Origin: DASYQD01 sp963837455
GTDB taxonomy: Bacteria > Acidobacteriota > Thermoanaerobaculia > Multivoradales > JAIOJS01
Direction of reading: 5' to 3'
DNA: 64,000 bases
NCBI GenBank assembly: GCA_963837455.1
Contig: CAWINM010000012.1
Location: forward strand, 124,001 to 188,000
Below the pieces are notes generated by a model. That model was not told where the DNA came from. It searched no databases and saw only the letters and a list, made by a program, of their open reading frames with translations. Numbering within the stretch: the first letter of the stretch is position 1; each line of letters opens with the position of its first letter. Shown one piece after another: positions 17,336-26,661 of this stretch. Position numbers and translations under genes: made by a program.

Positions 17336-17365
17336 GCGCTCCCTCCCAGATCGCGACGGGAGCGC
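17336..17365. terminator. Hairpin between convergent genes
   Basis: Eight-base arms (GCGCTCCC and its complement) flank a 14-base loop between the stop codons of the aldo/keto reductase gene and the monooxygenase/reductase gene. No T-run follows on either strand, so terminator function is only plausible. Confidence 0.35.
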
Positions 17366-17381
17366 GGGCGCGCACTGCGAC

Positions 17382-19937
17382 CTAGCCACTCTCCGGACGC
17401 GGCCGGCCGCGCCAGTACTGGCCGGGCCACGGGTAGTCGGGGTAGCCGTAGCGCACCGCCGCGTGCGCGGTGAGATAGGGGTCGGCGAGGTGGGGCCGCG
17501 CCATCACCGCCAGGTCGGCGCGGCCAGCGGCGAGCACTGTGTTGCAGTGGTCGGCGCCGAGGAGGGCGCCCACCGCCATCACCGGGATCCCGGCCTGGTG
17601 GCGGATCTGGTCGGCGAACGGCACCTGGTACATGCGCCCGAAGTCGATCAGCGACAGCGGCGAGTTGCCGCCGGAGGAGACGTCGATGAGGTCGCAGCCG
17701 AGCCGGCGCAGCTCGCGCGCCACCACCACCGTCTCGTCGGGCGTCACGCCGCTGCCGTCGGGCATCCAGTCGGAGGCCGTGACGCGCACCGACATCGGCT
17801 TCGATGCCGGCCAGGCTTCGCGCACGGCGGCGAACACCGAGAGCGGCCAGCGCATGCGGTTCTCCAGGCTGCCGCCGTGGTCGTCGCGGCGGACGTTGGC
17901 GAGCGGCGAGAGGAAGCTCGACAGCAGGTAGCCGTGCGCCATGTGCAGCTCGACCCAGTCGAAGCCCGCCTGCTCGGCCCAGCGGGCGCCGCGCACGAAA
18001 GCCGCGCGGGTGCGCTCGAGGTCGGCCGCCGTCATCTCGCGCGGTGGTGGCCAGTCGGGCTTGTAAGGGAGTGGCGAGGGGGCGATCGGCTGCCAGCCTC
18101 CCTCGGCGGCCGGCAGTGGCACGTCGTCGCCGGCCCAGGGGTGCCGCACGGAGGCCTTACGGCCGGCGTGGGCGAGCTGGACACCGATCTTGGCGGGGGT
18201 GTTGGCGTGGACGAAGTCGACGATGCGGCGCCAGGCGGCGACGTGCTCTCGGGCGTAGATGCCGGCGCAGCCGAGGCTGATCCGTCCCTCGGGCTCGACA
18301 TCGGTCATCTCGGCGATCACCAGGCCGGCGCCGCCGAGGGCGCGGCTGCCGAGGTGCACGAGGTGCCAGTCGTTAACGGTGCCGCCGATGGCGGAGTACT
18401 GGCACATCGGGGAGACGACGATGCGGTTGGGGAGCTCGAGGCTGCGGACCCTGTAGGGCACGAAGATCGGGGGCGTGGGAGGCGCCGAGGTCGGCCCAGG
18501 GGTGGGAGGGGAAGTCAGAGCGGAAGTCGGAAGGGAAGTCGGAGGGACCTGAGACGTGGCCGGGGGGATCGTGGGGGCGCCATGGGGCCCCCGCTTGCCG
18601 GAGTCGCCAGCTTGGTCGAAGCCGCCGTCCTCACCGTGGGGACCGTCGCTGCGAGCAGCACCCTCGATGCGCGTGCCGTCCGCTGCCACTCGCCACACGA
18701 CCGACGGTGGGCCCAGGCAATCGTCCGTGGGCCCGCTCCAGGGGTCGCTCACGGGTGTGCCGGCAGTGCGCTGGTAGAGCGCGTCGACGGCAGCGACGAG
18801 GGGGGGGTCGCGCTGGGCGAGGTTGTCGTAGGTGATGCGCTTGCTGCGCGTCATCATGTTGAAGGCGAGCTGCAGGGGGTGCTGGCCGAGGTAGCGGCCG
18901 GCGGCGGCGGCCTCGAACCACTCGCGGCTGGTCTTCGCCGCCTTTTGCAGCTTGGCGACGTCGACGCGACGCGACGCCTCGTAGGCGGCAAGGGCGGCGC
19001 GCGGACCATCCTGGTGCGCGCGCAGCGCCGTGACGAGGGCGATGGCATCCTCCATCGCCAGCTTGGTCCCCGAGCCGATGGAGAAGTGCGCGGTGTGTGC
19101 GGCATCGCCGAGGAGCACGACGGGAGTGGGGGCGCCGGCGAGGGTCGCCTCGCCGCCCCAGTGCTCGCAGCTGACGGTGGGAAAGGTGCGCCAGAGGGAG
19201 CGGTTGGCGACCAGCGGATGACCGGCGAGGAAGTCGCCGAAGGTCTCGGTGCAGACGGCGACCGTACGCGCCTCGTCGGCATCGGCGAGCCCGGCCGCTC
19301 GCCAGGTCTCCTCGGCACACTCGACGATCCAGGTGGCCATGCCGTCGTCGTAGGGGTAGGCGTGCGCCACGAAGAGGCCCCAGCGGGTCTCCGCCAGCAC
19401 GAAGGTGAAGGCCGCGAGCGGCCGCATCGTACCGAGCCAGCTGAAGCGCGTGCGTCCCTGCTCGACGCGGGCTCCGAGTGCCGCATCGAGCTCGCGACGC
19501 GCGACGCTGTGGACGCCGTCGGCCGCCACCAGGAGGTCGCACGCCGGCACCTCGGCGAGCGAGCGGAGGTCGCGCTCGAAGGTGAGCTCGACGCCTAGCG
19601 CGGCGCAGCGTCGCTGCAGGATCTCGAGCAGAGCCTTGCGCGAGAGTGCCGCGAAGCCATGGCCGCGCGAGCGGGTGCAGGTGCCGCGGTAGTGGGTGTC
19701 GATCGCCTCCCAGCGGCGGAAACGCGCGGCGATGGCGGCGTAGCTCTCGCCGTCCGCGTCGCGGAAGGCGCCCAGCGTCTCGTCGGAGAAGACGACGCCG
19801 AAGCCGTAAGTGTCGCCGGCGCGGTTGCGCTCCCACACGGTGACCCGTGCCTGCGGCAGCGCCTGCCGGCAGAGCAGGGCGAAGTAGAGCCCGCCGGGGC
19901 CGCCGCCGAGGACGCCGACGCGCAGCGGCGCGCTCAG
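17382..19937 (-). CDS. Fused aromatic acyl-CoA monooxygenase/reductase (2-aminobenzoyl-CoA or salicylyl-CoA type)
   Basis: This is a two-enzyme fusion of about 851 residues. Residues 1-400 are an FAD monooxygenase of the salicylate-hydroxylase type, with GGGPGGLYFA for FAD binding and GDAAHTAHFSIGSGTKLAMEDA. Residues ~491-851 are an Old-Yellow-Enzyme-type FMN reductase (SPMCQYSA, HAGRKAS, HMAHGYLLSSFLSPLANVR, NRMRWP). This architecture is that of 2-aminobenzoyl-CoA monooxygenase/reductase and salicylyl-CoA 5-hydroxylase. An unusual ~90-residue Pro/Thr/Ser-rich linker joins the halves. No ATG, GTG or TTG lies near the N-terminus. The best start is a CTG at 19937, about 8 bases after GGAGG and just after the DUF72 stop. 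It is third in a tight run behind the OYE-like and DUF72 genes. Confidence 0.87.
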   Translation of the reverse strand: MSAPLRVGVLGGGPGGLYFALLCRQALPQARVTVWERNRAGDTYGFGVVFSDETLGAFRDADGESYAAIAARFRRWEAIDTHYRGTCTRSRGHGFAALSRKALLEILQRRCAALGVELTFERDLRSLAEVPACDLLVAADGVHSVARRELDAALGARVEQGRTRFSWLGTMRPLAAFTFVLAETRWGLFVAHAYPYDDGMATWIVECAEETWRAAGLADADEARTVAVCTETFGDFLAGHPLVANRSLWRTFPTVSCEHWGGEATLAGAPTPVVLLGDAAHTAHFSIGSGTKLAMEDAIALVTALRAHQDGPRAALAAYEASRRVDVAKLQKAAKTSREWFEAAAAGRYLGQHPLQLAFNMMTRSKRITYDNLAQRDPPLVAAVDALYQRTAGTPVSDPWSGPTDDCLGPPSVVWRVAADGTRIEGAARSDGPHGEDGGFDQAGDSGKRGPHGAPTIPPATSQVPPTSLPTSALTSPPTPGPTSAPPTPPIFVPYRVRSLELPNRIVVSPMCQYSAIGGTVNDWHLVHLGSRALGGAGLVIAEMTDVEPEGRISLGCAGIYAREHVAAWRRIVDFVHANTPAKIGVQLAHAGRKASVRHPWAGDDVPLPAAEGGWQPIAPSPLPYKPDWPPPREMTAADLERTRAAFVRGARWAEQAGFDWVELHMAHGYLLSSFLSPLANVRRDDHGGSLENRMRWPLSVFAAVREAWPASKPMSVRVTASDWMPDGSGVTPDETVVVARELRRLGCDLIDVSSGGNSPLSLIDFGRMYQVPFADQIRHQAGIPVMAVGALLGADHCNTVLAAGRADLAVMARPHLADPYLTAHAAVRYGYPDYPWPGQYWRGRPRPESG
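18468..18650 (-). repeat. Low-complexity Pro/Thr/Ser linker coding segment
   Basis: Within the monooxygenase/reductase gene, residues ~430-490 are dominated by P, T and S, with repeated PTS and PPT units after a Gly/Asp/His-rich stretch. At the DNA level short GAAGTCGG-like units recur around 18520-18545. It separates the FAD and FMN domains. Confidence 0.7.
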
Positions 19938-19941
19938 GCGC

Positions 19942-20673
19942 TCAGCCTCCGCTCCAGAGGTCGAGGAATCGACGCGCCAGCTGCGGGCCGCGTCCTTCGT
20001 CCTCGTGCTTGAAGAAGACGAAGGCGCGGGTCCATCCCTGGTCGCGCAAGCGCGCCGCCCACGCGGAGAGCGCCGCGTCGTCGTAGTCGCTCTTGCGCAG
20101 GCGAAGGTAGCCGAAGCGGGCGCCGGGCACCAGCTCCGCTGGGCGCTCGTCGGTGTCGCTGGCGCAGACGGCCCCGCCGGCGGCGACCACGGCGGCGCCC
20201 ACCGCCGGGTCGTCCCAGCTCTCGTGGCGGAACTCGAAGGCGAAGGGCGCCGGAGTGGTGGCGAGCAGTGGCAGGAAGCGCTCCAGGCGACCGGGCTCGC
20301 CGTTGGCGCGTTCCTCGGCGGTCTCGCGCTTGAGGTTGGGCGGCAGCTGGAAGAGCACCGCACCGAGACGGTCGCCGAGCGCCTCGAGCTGGGCGAGGAA
20401 GTAGGCGGTGTCCTCGCCGGCATCGACCAACCGCTTCCAGTGGGTGATGCGCTGCGGCGCCTTCACGGCGAAGCGGAAGCCCGCCGGCACCTGCTCGCAC
20501 CAGCCCGCCAGCATCTCGCGCTTCGGCATGCGGTAGAAGGTGTTGTTGATCTCCACCGTGCCCAGCCGCTCGGCGTAGTAGCGGAGCATCTTCTTGCCCG
20601 GGAGGTCCGCGGGGTAGAAGGTCCCCTTCCACTCCGGGAAGCTGAAGCCGCTGGTGCCGACGAGAAGCTCCAT
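19942..20673 (-). CDS. DUF72 family protein (YecE-like)
   Basis: This 243-residue cytosolic protein of the DUF72 family is predicted to be a TIM barrel. Family signatures are VGTSGFSFPEWKGTFYP at the N-terminus, VEINNTFYRMP, FRFAVKAPQRITH, LGAVLFQLPPNL and FAFEFRHESW. The biochemical role of the family is not established. It lies 2 bases after the OYE-like gene and 4 bases before the fused monooxygenase/reductase gene. It is therefore almost certainly co-transcribed with an aromatic pathway, although DUF72 genes are common elsewhere and the placement may be incidental. Confidence 0.9.
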   Translation of the reverse strand: MELLVGTSGFSFPEWKGTFYPADLPGKKMLRYYAERLGTVEINNTFYRMPKREMLAGWCEQVPAGFRFAVKAPQRITHWKRLVDAGEDTAYFLAQLEALGDRLGAVLFQLPPNLKRETAEERANGEPGRLERFLPLLATTPAPFAFEFRHESWDDPAVGAAVVAAGGAVCASDTDERPAELVPGARFGYLRLRKSDYDDAALSAWAARLRDQGWTRAFVFFKHEDEGRGPQLARRFLDLWSGG

Positions 20674-20675
20674 CG

Positions 20676-22245
20676 CTACCTGCTCGCGGCGGCGGGGCCG
20701 GCGCCGGCCTGTGCTCGCGCCTCGCGGGGAGAACCGTCGCCCGCCGGCGCGTGCGGAGCGGCGGCGGCAGCGGCCTCCGGCGCCTCGTCACTGGCGCCCA
20801 CCGGCTCCCACGCCGGCGGCAGCAGGCGGCGGATCTCGCCTCGCGCCAGGGTCACGTCGGGCTCGTCGAGCGCCTCGCGGTCCCAGAGCTGGCAGGTCAC
20901 CTGCTTGTGCTTCTGGTCGAGGCCCTCGCAGTAGTTGGTGTAGGTGCAGCGGCGGACCTCCGCGCCCCGCCCGAGCCGCACCTTGAGGAACCAGTCGGGG
21001 TCGGCGAGGCTCTGGCGCGCCGCCGCACGATGTCGGCGTCGCCCGTCGCGCAGGAGCGCCTCGGCCTGCTCGAAGCTGCAGATGCCGCCGGCGACGACCA
21101 CCGGCGTGGCGAGCCCAGCCGCGCGCACGGCGTCGCGGATGGCCGCCACCGCCGGCACGTTGCGCCCGAACGGTCCGCGCGCGTCGGAGATCGCCGTCGG
21201 CATGCACTCGTAGCCCCTCGGCCCGGTGTACGGGTAGGCGGCCCCGCCGACCTTCGGCTGCTTGGCGTCCTCGAACTTGCCGCCGCGCGACAGCGACAGG
21301 AAGTCCATGCCGGCGCGCGCCAGCTCGACGCCGAAGTAGATCGCGTCGTCGACGCTGCTGCCGTCCGGCATGCCCTCCTCGGAGAGGAAGCGGCAGCCGA
21401 CGGCGAAGCTCTCGCCGACGCGCTCGCGGACCGCGCGGTAGACCTCGAGCGGCAGGCGCACGCGGCACTCGCGCGCGCCGCCGTAGCCGTCGTCGCGCTG
21501 GTTGAGCGCGGAGAGGAACGAGGCCATGGTGTAGGCGTGGGCGTAGTGCAGCTCGACGCCGTCGAAGCCTGCCTGCTGCGCCCGCGCCGCCGCCGCGGCG
21601 AACAGCTCCGGCAGCACGCGCGGCAGCTCGCGGATGTGGGGCAGCGTGCACGTCGGTGACGCGCTCGCGGTAGCCGAAGAGCAGCGCCTCCAGCTCGCGC
21701 TCGTCGAGCAGCGTGGAGAGCGCCTCGTCGCTCATGGCCAGCAGGCGCTCGCGGATCTCGTCGTCACCGGCGCCAGGGAAGGCGGCGCGGTGACGGTCGC
21801 CGAGCGCCAGGAAGCGGCGGAAGAAGGTCTCCGGCTCGGGCCGCCGGCGGATCGCGAGGAAGTCGATGAGCTGGAGGAAGAGCCGCGTCTGCCCGCCGCT
21901 GGCCGCTCGCACCGTCCGCACCAGCTCGGCGAGCCCGGGCACGAAGCGGTCGTGGCCGATGCGCAGCAGCGGGCCGCTCGGCACGTCGCGGATGCCGGTG
22001 GCCTCGACCACCAGCGCGCCCGGGCGGCCGCGCGCGAAGCGCTCGTACCAGTCGAGCACCTCGGGGGTGACGTAGCCGTCCTCGGTGGCGCGCCAGGGCA
22101 CCATCGCCGGCACCCAGGTGCGTTGCGCGAGGTCGGTCGCGCCCACCCGCAGCGGCGAGTAGAGCAACGAGGCCTCGGCCTCGGCGCGGGTGGGCCAGGT
22201 GGTGTCGGGGATGGGGTGCTTCACCCTCTCCGGGGGCTTCCACAT
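20676..22245 (-). CDS. Old Yellow Enzyme-like NADH:flavin oxidoreductase (frame disrupted)
   Basis: The gene starts at ATG 22245 (MWKPPERVKHPIPDTTW). The N-terminal frame runs to about 21645 (YRERVTDV), and the protein then continues in another frame as TLPHIRELPRVLPELFAAAA...FDGVELHYAHAYTMASFLSALNQR, so one base is extra near 21645. A second, compensated pair of indels lies between about 21030 and 21055, where the frame reads DGRRRHRAAARQ instead of the expected DGDADIVAAARQ. The rest is well conserved, including GYECMPTA, VVAGGICSFEQAEALL and a cysteine-bearing CTYTNYCEGLDQKHKQVTC. This family often accompanies aminobenzoyl-CoA monooxygenase genes. The disruptions may be sequencing errors. 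It leads the OYE/DUF72/monooxygenase run. Confidence 0.8.
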
Positions 22246-22387
22246 CGCGTCGAGTCTAACCGCGGCGCGGGGCTGCGCGCCGGGCGCGGCCGTGCACCCG
22301 CGGTCGGCGGATGGCGGAGCGTGGCGGGAGGCCTTCGGCCTGGCGACCCAGGCGGGGTCCCGCCGCCGGAGCGGTATCCTGCGCGCG

Positions 22388-23206
22388 GTGACACCGCCGA
22401 CGATCGAGCTGCGCGAGCTGCTCGCCGAGTGCACCGCGCTGATGGAGGCGGCAGCGGCGCTGGTGCGCCGGCGTCTCGCCGGCACCCTTGCCTTCCACCG
22501 CAAGGCCGACCGCACGCTGGTGAGCGACCTCGACCTCGAGGTGGAGGCGACCCTGCGCGGCGAGCTCGAGCGGCGCTTCCCCGGCGACGGCATCCTCGGC
22601 GAGGAAGGCGGCCTGGTGCGCCCGCAGGCGGCGCGCCGCTGGCTGCTCGACCCCATCGACGGCACTCGCAGCCTGCGACACGGCATCCCGCTCTACGGCA
22701 TCCTGCTCGGCCTCGAAGAAGGTGGCGTGCCGCTGCTCGGCGCGCTGGCGCTGCCGGCGCTCGGCCGCCTCTACGGCGCGGCGCGAGGCGTCGGCGCCTT
22801 CCGCGACCACGCACCGTTGCGGCAGTCGCCGCCGGTCGCCGAGGGCCCGCTCGAGGAGGTGATCGCGCTCGGCGAGCGCCGCCAGTTCACGCGCCCAGGT
22901 GCCGACGCGGCATTCGCCCGCCTGCTCGCTGCGCACCCCGGGGCTCGCATCTACGCCGACTGCTTCGGTCACGCGCTGGCCGTCGAGGGCGCCGTCGGGG
23001 CGATGGTGGACTTCGACCTGCGCCCCTGGGACCTCGCCGCCAGCCAGGTGCTCGTCGAGGAGGCCGGCGGCCGCTTCCTGGTGGTGGGGGAGCGCGGTGC
23101 CGGCGCCGAGCGGCGCCGCGACGTGGTGCTCGGCAAGCCGGGGGTGGTGGAGTGGGTGGCGGCGTTGCTGGGTGGCGCGAGCGGCGCCGAGCACTCGAAC
23201 GCGTGA
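22388..23206 (+). CDS. Inositol monophosphatase family phosphatase
   Basis: This 272-residue Mg-dependent phosphatase carries the family motifs GEEGG (metal-binding Glu near 72), WLLDPIDGTRSL (Asp88, Asp91) and PWDLAAS near 214. It removes a phosphate from inositol-phosphate, histidinol-phosphate, PAP or a similar substrate. Spacing and motifs resemble the HisN-like histidinol-phosphatase branch, but this cannot be settled by eye. I chose the GTG at 22388 because the open frame upstream has no family similarity and overlaps the divergent OYE-like gene. It stands alone between divergent and convergent neighbours. Confidence 0.88.
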   Translation: MTPPTIELRELLAECTALMEAAAALVRRRLAGTLAFHRKADRTLVSDLDLEVEATLRGELERRFPGDGILGEEGGLVRPQAARRWLLDPIDGTRSLRHGIPLYGILLGLEEGGVPLLGALALPALGRLYGAARGVGAFRDHAPLRQSPPVAEGPLEEVIALGERRQFTRPGADAAFARLLAAHPGARIYADCFGHALAVEGAVGAMVDFDLRPWDLAASQVLVEEAGGRFLVVGERGAGAERRRDVVLGKPGVVEWVAALLGGASGAEHSNA

Positions 23207-23256
23207 GGCGCCCGGCCGCCGGCTGCCAGGCGGGATCCGTTGCCGGGCCTGGCGGC

Positions 23257-25671
23257 TCAGTTGCCTGCCGGTCGCGGGGACGAGATGGCGGGCGGCATCG
23301 CAACGACGAGGGAGCGCTGGTCGGGAACCTCGCGTCGTCTCGCCGACCGGACCGACGCCTCGAGCTCGGTCGCCGTCATCGGCCTCCCCAGGCCGAAGCC
23401 CTGGGCGTCGTGGCAGCCGAGCTCGCGTAACAGCTGGAGCTGCATCGGCGTCTCCACTCCCTCGGCCGTAACGTGCAGCCCGAGGGCCTGCGCCATGGCC
23501 AGGGTGGCCCGGATGATCGCCAGGCCGCCGCGAGCGCGGCCGAGGTCGGCAACGAAGCTGCGATCGATCTTCACGCTGTCGAGCGGGAACTGCTGCAGGT
23601 ACGAGAGCGACGAGTAGCCGATGCCGAAGTCGTCGAGGGCGAGCCGCACGCCGAGCTTCTTGAGGCGGCCGAGCAGCTCGCTGGTGTGTTGGGGGTCCTT
23701 CATCGCCGTGCCTTCGGTGATCTCGAGCTCCAGGCGCGGCGGGGGCAGGCCGCTGGCGGCGAGCAGCGCGGCGACCTGATCGACGATGCCGGGCTGCGCC
23801 AACTGGTGGGCCGACAGGTTGACGGCGAGCCGGAACGAGCCGAGACGATCCTGCCAGGACGCCCCCTGGTTGCAGGCGGTGCGCAGCACCCAGTCGCCGA
23901 GCGGGTGGATGAGCAGGGTCTGCTCCGCCACCGGCAGGAACCGCTCGGGAAGCAGCAGCTCCCCGCCGAGACGCCAGCGCAACAGCGCCTCGGCACCCAC
24001 CACCGTGCCGGTGGCGAGCTCGACGATCGGCTGGAAGTGGAGCTGGAAGTCGTCAGCGGCGAGCGACTGCCGCATCTGCGCCTCGAGCCAGAGCCGCTCG
24101 CGAGCGCGTGCGGTGAGGTGATGACCGCAGAGCTGGTAGTTGTTGCGGCCGCGCTCCTTGGCGAGATACATGGCGGCGTCGGCGTTGCGTACCAGCGACT
24201 CGGCATCGTCGCCCTGCTCGGGGTGGAGGGCGATCCCGAGGCTGGCGGTCACGTAGAGGCTCGCGCCTTCGGCCGGGCACGGCTCGGCGACCGCCGCCAG
24301 GAGCTTCTCGGCCACCGTCTCGAGGTCCTCGGGGCGGGCGATCTCGAGCAGCACCGTGAACTCGTCCCCCCCGAAGCGGCTGACCAGATCGCCGTCGCGC
24401 ACCGCGCGTCGCAGGCGCCGCGCGAGAGTCTGCAGCACGCGGTCACCGGCGGAGTGGCCGAGCGAGTCGTTGATGACCTTGAAGCCATCGAGGTCGAGGA
24501 AGAGCACCGCGAGGCGGGAGCCGCGGAGCCGCGCCGCGGCGAGCTGCGTCTCGAGCCGGTCGTTGAAGAAGGCGCGGTTGGGCAGACCGGTGAGTGGATC
24601 GTGGAATGCCTGGTACTCGATCTGCGCCGCGCGGTCGCGATCGCTGATGTCGCCGGCGACGAAGACCATGCCGGCGGGAGCGCCGAGCTCGTCGCGCATC
24701 ATCGACACCGAGACCTCGACCTCGACGCACCGACGGTCGCGACGGCGCCAGATCATCGGGCGCTCGCGGACGATGCCGCCGCTCATCAGCGTGTCCGAGG
24801 CGGTGCCGACGTTGCGCGGCGTGGCGATGACGTCGAGCAGGCGCAGCTCGTGCAGCTCGCGGGGAGAGTAGCCGAGCAGGAGGCAGGCCGCCGGGTTGGC
24901 GACGCGGATGCGCTCCTCGAGGTCGCACACCAGCACGGCGCCCTGCAGGGTCTCGAGGATTTTGTCGGCGGCGAAGGCGGCGGTGACGTCGACCAGGCGG
25001 TGGCGCCGCACGGCGCGCGCCACCAGCACCAGGCTGGCGGCCACCGGCAGCATGCCGAGGGGCGGCAGCGACCAGCCGAACGAGGGGAGGAAGTCGATCA
25101 CCCCCAGCGAGCCGACGGCGAAGGCGAGGCCGAAGGCGGCGGCGCGACGGCGGTGGGGATCGTCGACCGGGTCGCGCAGCTCGCGGGCGAAGAGAGCGAT
25201 GACGGACAGCAGCACGCCGATATAGAGGGTGACCAACGCCAGCGCCGGCGGCGCCAGGCGCGTGTAGTGTCCCCAGGAGTGATGCGCCACGCCGGCGACC
25301 ACGAACGGCGTCGCCTGGGCCAGGGCGGCGAAGACGAAGCCGATGGCCCACAGCAGGGCGATGGCGCGCTGCTGCTCGCGATGACGCCCCAGCAGGCGAG
25401 CGCTGAAGTTGTAGATCGCTGCCGGGATGAGTGCCACGCCGAGGTAGGAGGCGCGAGCCCAGGCGGCGGCCGCCGCCTGCTCGCTCACCACCAGCGAGAC
25501 GCCGGCGGCCCCCAGCCAGGCGGCGACGAGGAAGGCGAGGGCGGCGAACTGGAGCCCCACCGCCCTCCAGCGCTCCCGCACTGCCATCCGCAACCCGAGG
25601 CCCAGCAGGCCGACGGCGACGAGCAACGAGAGTCCGGCGAGCAGGTAGGCGGCGGGTGGAGTGGATGTCAT
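23257..25671 (-). CDS. Membrane diguanylate cyclase/phosphodiesterase (7TM-PAS-GGDEF-EAL)
   Basis: This 804-residue protein controls the second messenger c-di-GMP. Residues ~5-225 form about seven membrane helices of the histidine-kinase N-terminal 7TM type. A PAS domain follows at ~240-360, with VFVAGDISDRDRA at its end. The GGDEF domain has an intact RFGGDEF site near residue 435 and a correctly spaced RxxD inhibitory site (RDGD). The EAL domain starts at EALLRW near 560 and keeps EITEG, DDFGIGYSS, KIDRSFV and EGVETP. Both catalytic sites therefore look intact, and the net activity cannot be predicted. I chose ATG 25671. It is divergent from the VOC gene. Confidence 0.93.
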   Translation of the reverse strand: MTSTPPAAYLLAGLSLLVAVGLLGLGLRMAVRERWRAVGLQFAALAFLVAAWLGAAGVSLVVSEQAAAAAWARASYLGVALIPAAIYNFSARLLGRHREQQRAIALLWAIGFVFAALAQATPFVVAGVAHHSWGHYTRLAPPALALVTLYIGVLLSVIALFARELRDPVDDPHRRRAAAFGLAFAVGSLGVIDFLPSFGWSLPPLGMLPVAASLVLVARAVRRHRLVDVTAAFAADKILETLQGAVLVCDLEERIRVANPAACLLLGYSPRELHELRLLDVIATPRNVGTASDTLMSGGIVRERPMIWRRRDRRCVEVEVSVSMMRDELGAPAGMVFVAGDISDRDRAAQIEYQAFHDPLTGLPNRAFFNDRLETQLAAARLRGSRLAVLFLDLDGFKVINDSLGHSAGDRVLQTLARRLRRAVRDGDLVSRFGGDEFTVLLEIARPEDLETVAEKLLAAVAEPCPAEGASLYVTASLGIALHPEQGDDAESLVRNADAAMYLAKERGRNNYQLCGHHLTARARERLWLEAQMRQSLAADDFQLHFQPIVELATGTVVGAEALLRWRLGGELLLPERFLPVAEQTLLIHPLGDWVLRTACNQGASWQDRLGSFRLAVNLSAHQLAQPGIVDQVAALLAASGLPPPRLELEITEGTAMKDPQHTSELLGRLKKLGVRLALDDFGIGYSSLSYLQQFPLDSVKIDRSFVADLGRARGGLAIIRATLAMAQALGLHVTAEGVETPMQLQLLRELGCHDAQGFGLGRPMTATELEASVRSARRREVPDQRSLVVAMPPAISSPRPAGN

Positions 25672-25869
25672 CGATGGATCGGCGGTGGCTAGAAGCAAGA
25701 ACCTCGCCCGGCGGGTGAGCCCGACTCGAGCGGTCTTCCGCCCGGCGGGCGGTGCCCCGCCACCGGCGCCGGTGCCAGCAACGGCTCGCAGCTTGCAGCT
25801 CTTACACCCCGCTTCGCCCGCGATTGCCAAGCGGTGTAGCCTGGTCGACGAGCGAGAGAGGAGGAATCG

Positions 25870-26625
25870 ATGGGCGAGTCGCGTTTCGTCTGGTACGAGC
25901 TGATGACCACCGACCCCGAGGCCGCGGTGTCGTTCTATACAGCCGTCGTCGGCTGGGGGACCCAGAGGTTCGAGCCGCCCGGCATGCCGCCCTACACGAT
26001 GTGGACGCGCAGCGAGGTCCCCGTGGGCGGCCTGATGCAGCTGCCGGGCGAGGCGGTGGCGCAGGGGGCGCACCCGCACTGGCTCGGTTACGTGAGCGTC
26101 GACGACGTCGACGCCTCACATGCCGCAGCCATCGCCGCCGGCGCGACGAGCATGGTGGTGCCGAGAGACATTCCGCAGGCGGGGCGCTTCTCCGTCCTCC
26201 GCGACCCGCAGGGAGCGCTGTTCGCCCTCTTCCGCCCGCTCGCCGCCTCGCAGCCGCCGGCGGGACCGCCCGTGCCCGACGTCTCCTGGCACGAGCTCGC
26301 GACCGGGGACGCCGCCGCGGCGCTGCGCTTCTACGGCCAGCTCTTTGGATGGCAGGAGACCGGCCGGCACGAGATGGGGGAGGCGGGCTCGTACCTGATA
26401 TTCGGCCGTGGCGGCGTGCCGATGGGGGGCATGTTCGCCGTGCCGGGACCGCCCGCCTGGCTCTACTACGTGCGCACCGGTGACCTCGACGCGGCGGTCG
26501 AGCGGGTGCGTGCCCATCACGGGCAGGTGGCGCATGGCCCGATGGAGGTGCCGGGCGGGGACCGCATCGCCCAGTGCTTCGATCCGCAGGGCGCGCCATT
26601 CGCGTTGCACGCGCCCATGCGCTGA
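25870..26625 (+). CDS. VOC (glyoxalase/bleomycin-resistance fold) family protein
   Basis: This 251-residue protein has two consecutive VOC half-domains (residues ~5-120 and ~132-248), each with the beta-alpha-beta pattern and a repeated F(S/A)..RDPQGALFALF or CFDPQGAPFALH ending. Such tandem VOC proteins include putative hydroxylases and dioxygenase-like or glyoxalase enzymes, and the substrate is unknown. A strong GAGAGAGGAGG ribosome site lies 5-7 bases before ATG 25870. It is monocistronic and convergent with the acyl-CoA dehydrogenase gene. Confidence 0.9.
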   Translation: MGESRFVWYELMTTDPEAAVSFYTAVVGWGTQRFEPPGMPPYTMWTRSEVPVGGLMQLPGEAVAQGAHPHWLGYVSVDDVDASHAAAIAAGATSMVVPRDIPQAGRFSVLRDPQGALFALFRPLAASQPPAGPPVPDVSWHELATGDAAAALRFYGQLFGWQETGRHEMGEAGSYLIFGRGGVPMGGMFAVPGPPAWLYYVRTGDLDAAVERVRAHHGQVAHGPMEVPGGDRIAQCFDPQGAPFALHAPMR

Positions 26626-26661
26626 GGAGTCGCGGGCGGCGCCGGCGCGTGTCGGCGCCGC

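Noticed and set aside
14556..19598. A 1680-codon open frame on the plus strand
   Set aside because: It runs antisense to the CoA ligase and the fused monooxygenase, has an amino-acid composition typical of GC-rich shadow frames and shows no domain. The opposite-strand genes have clear catalytic motifs.
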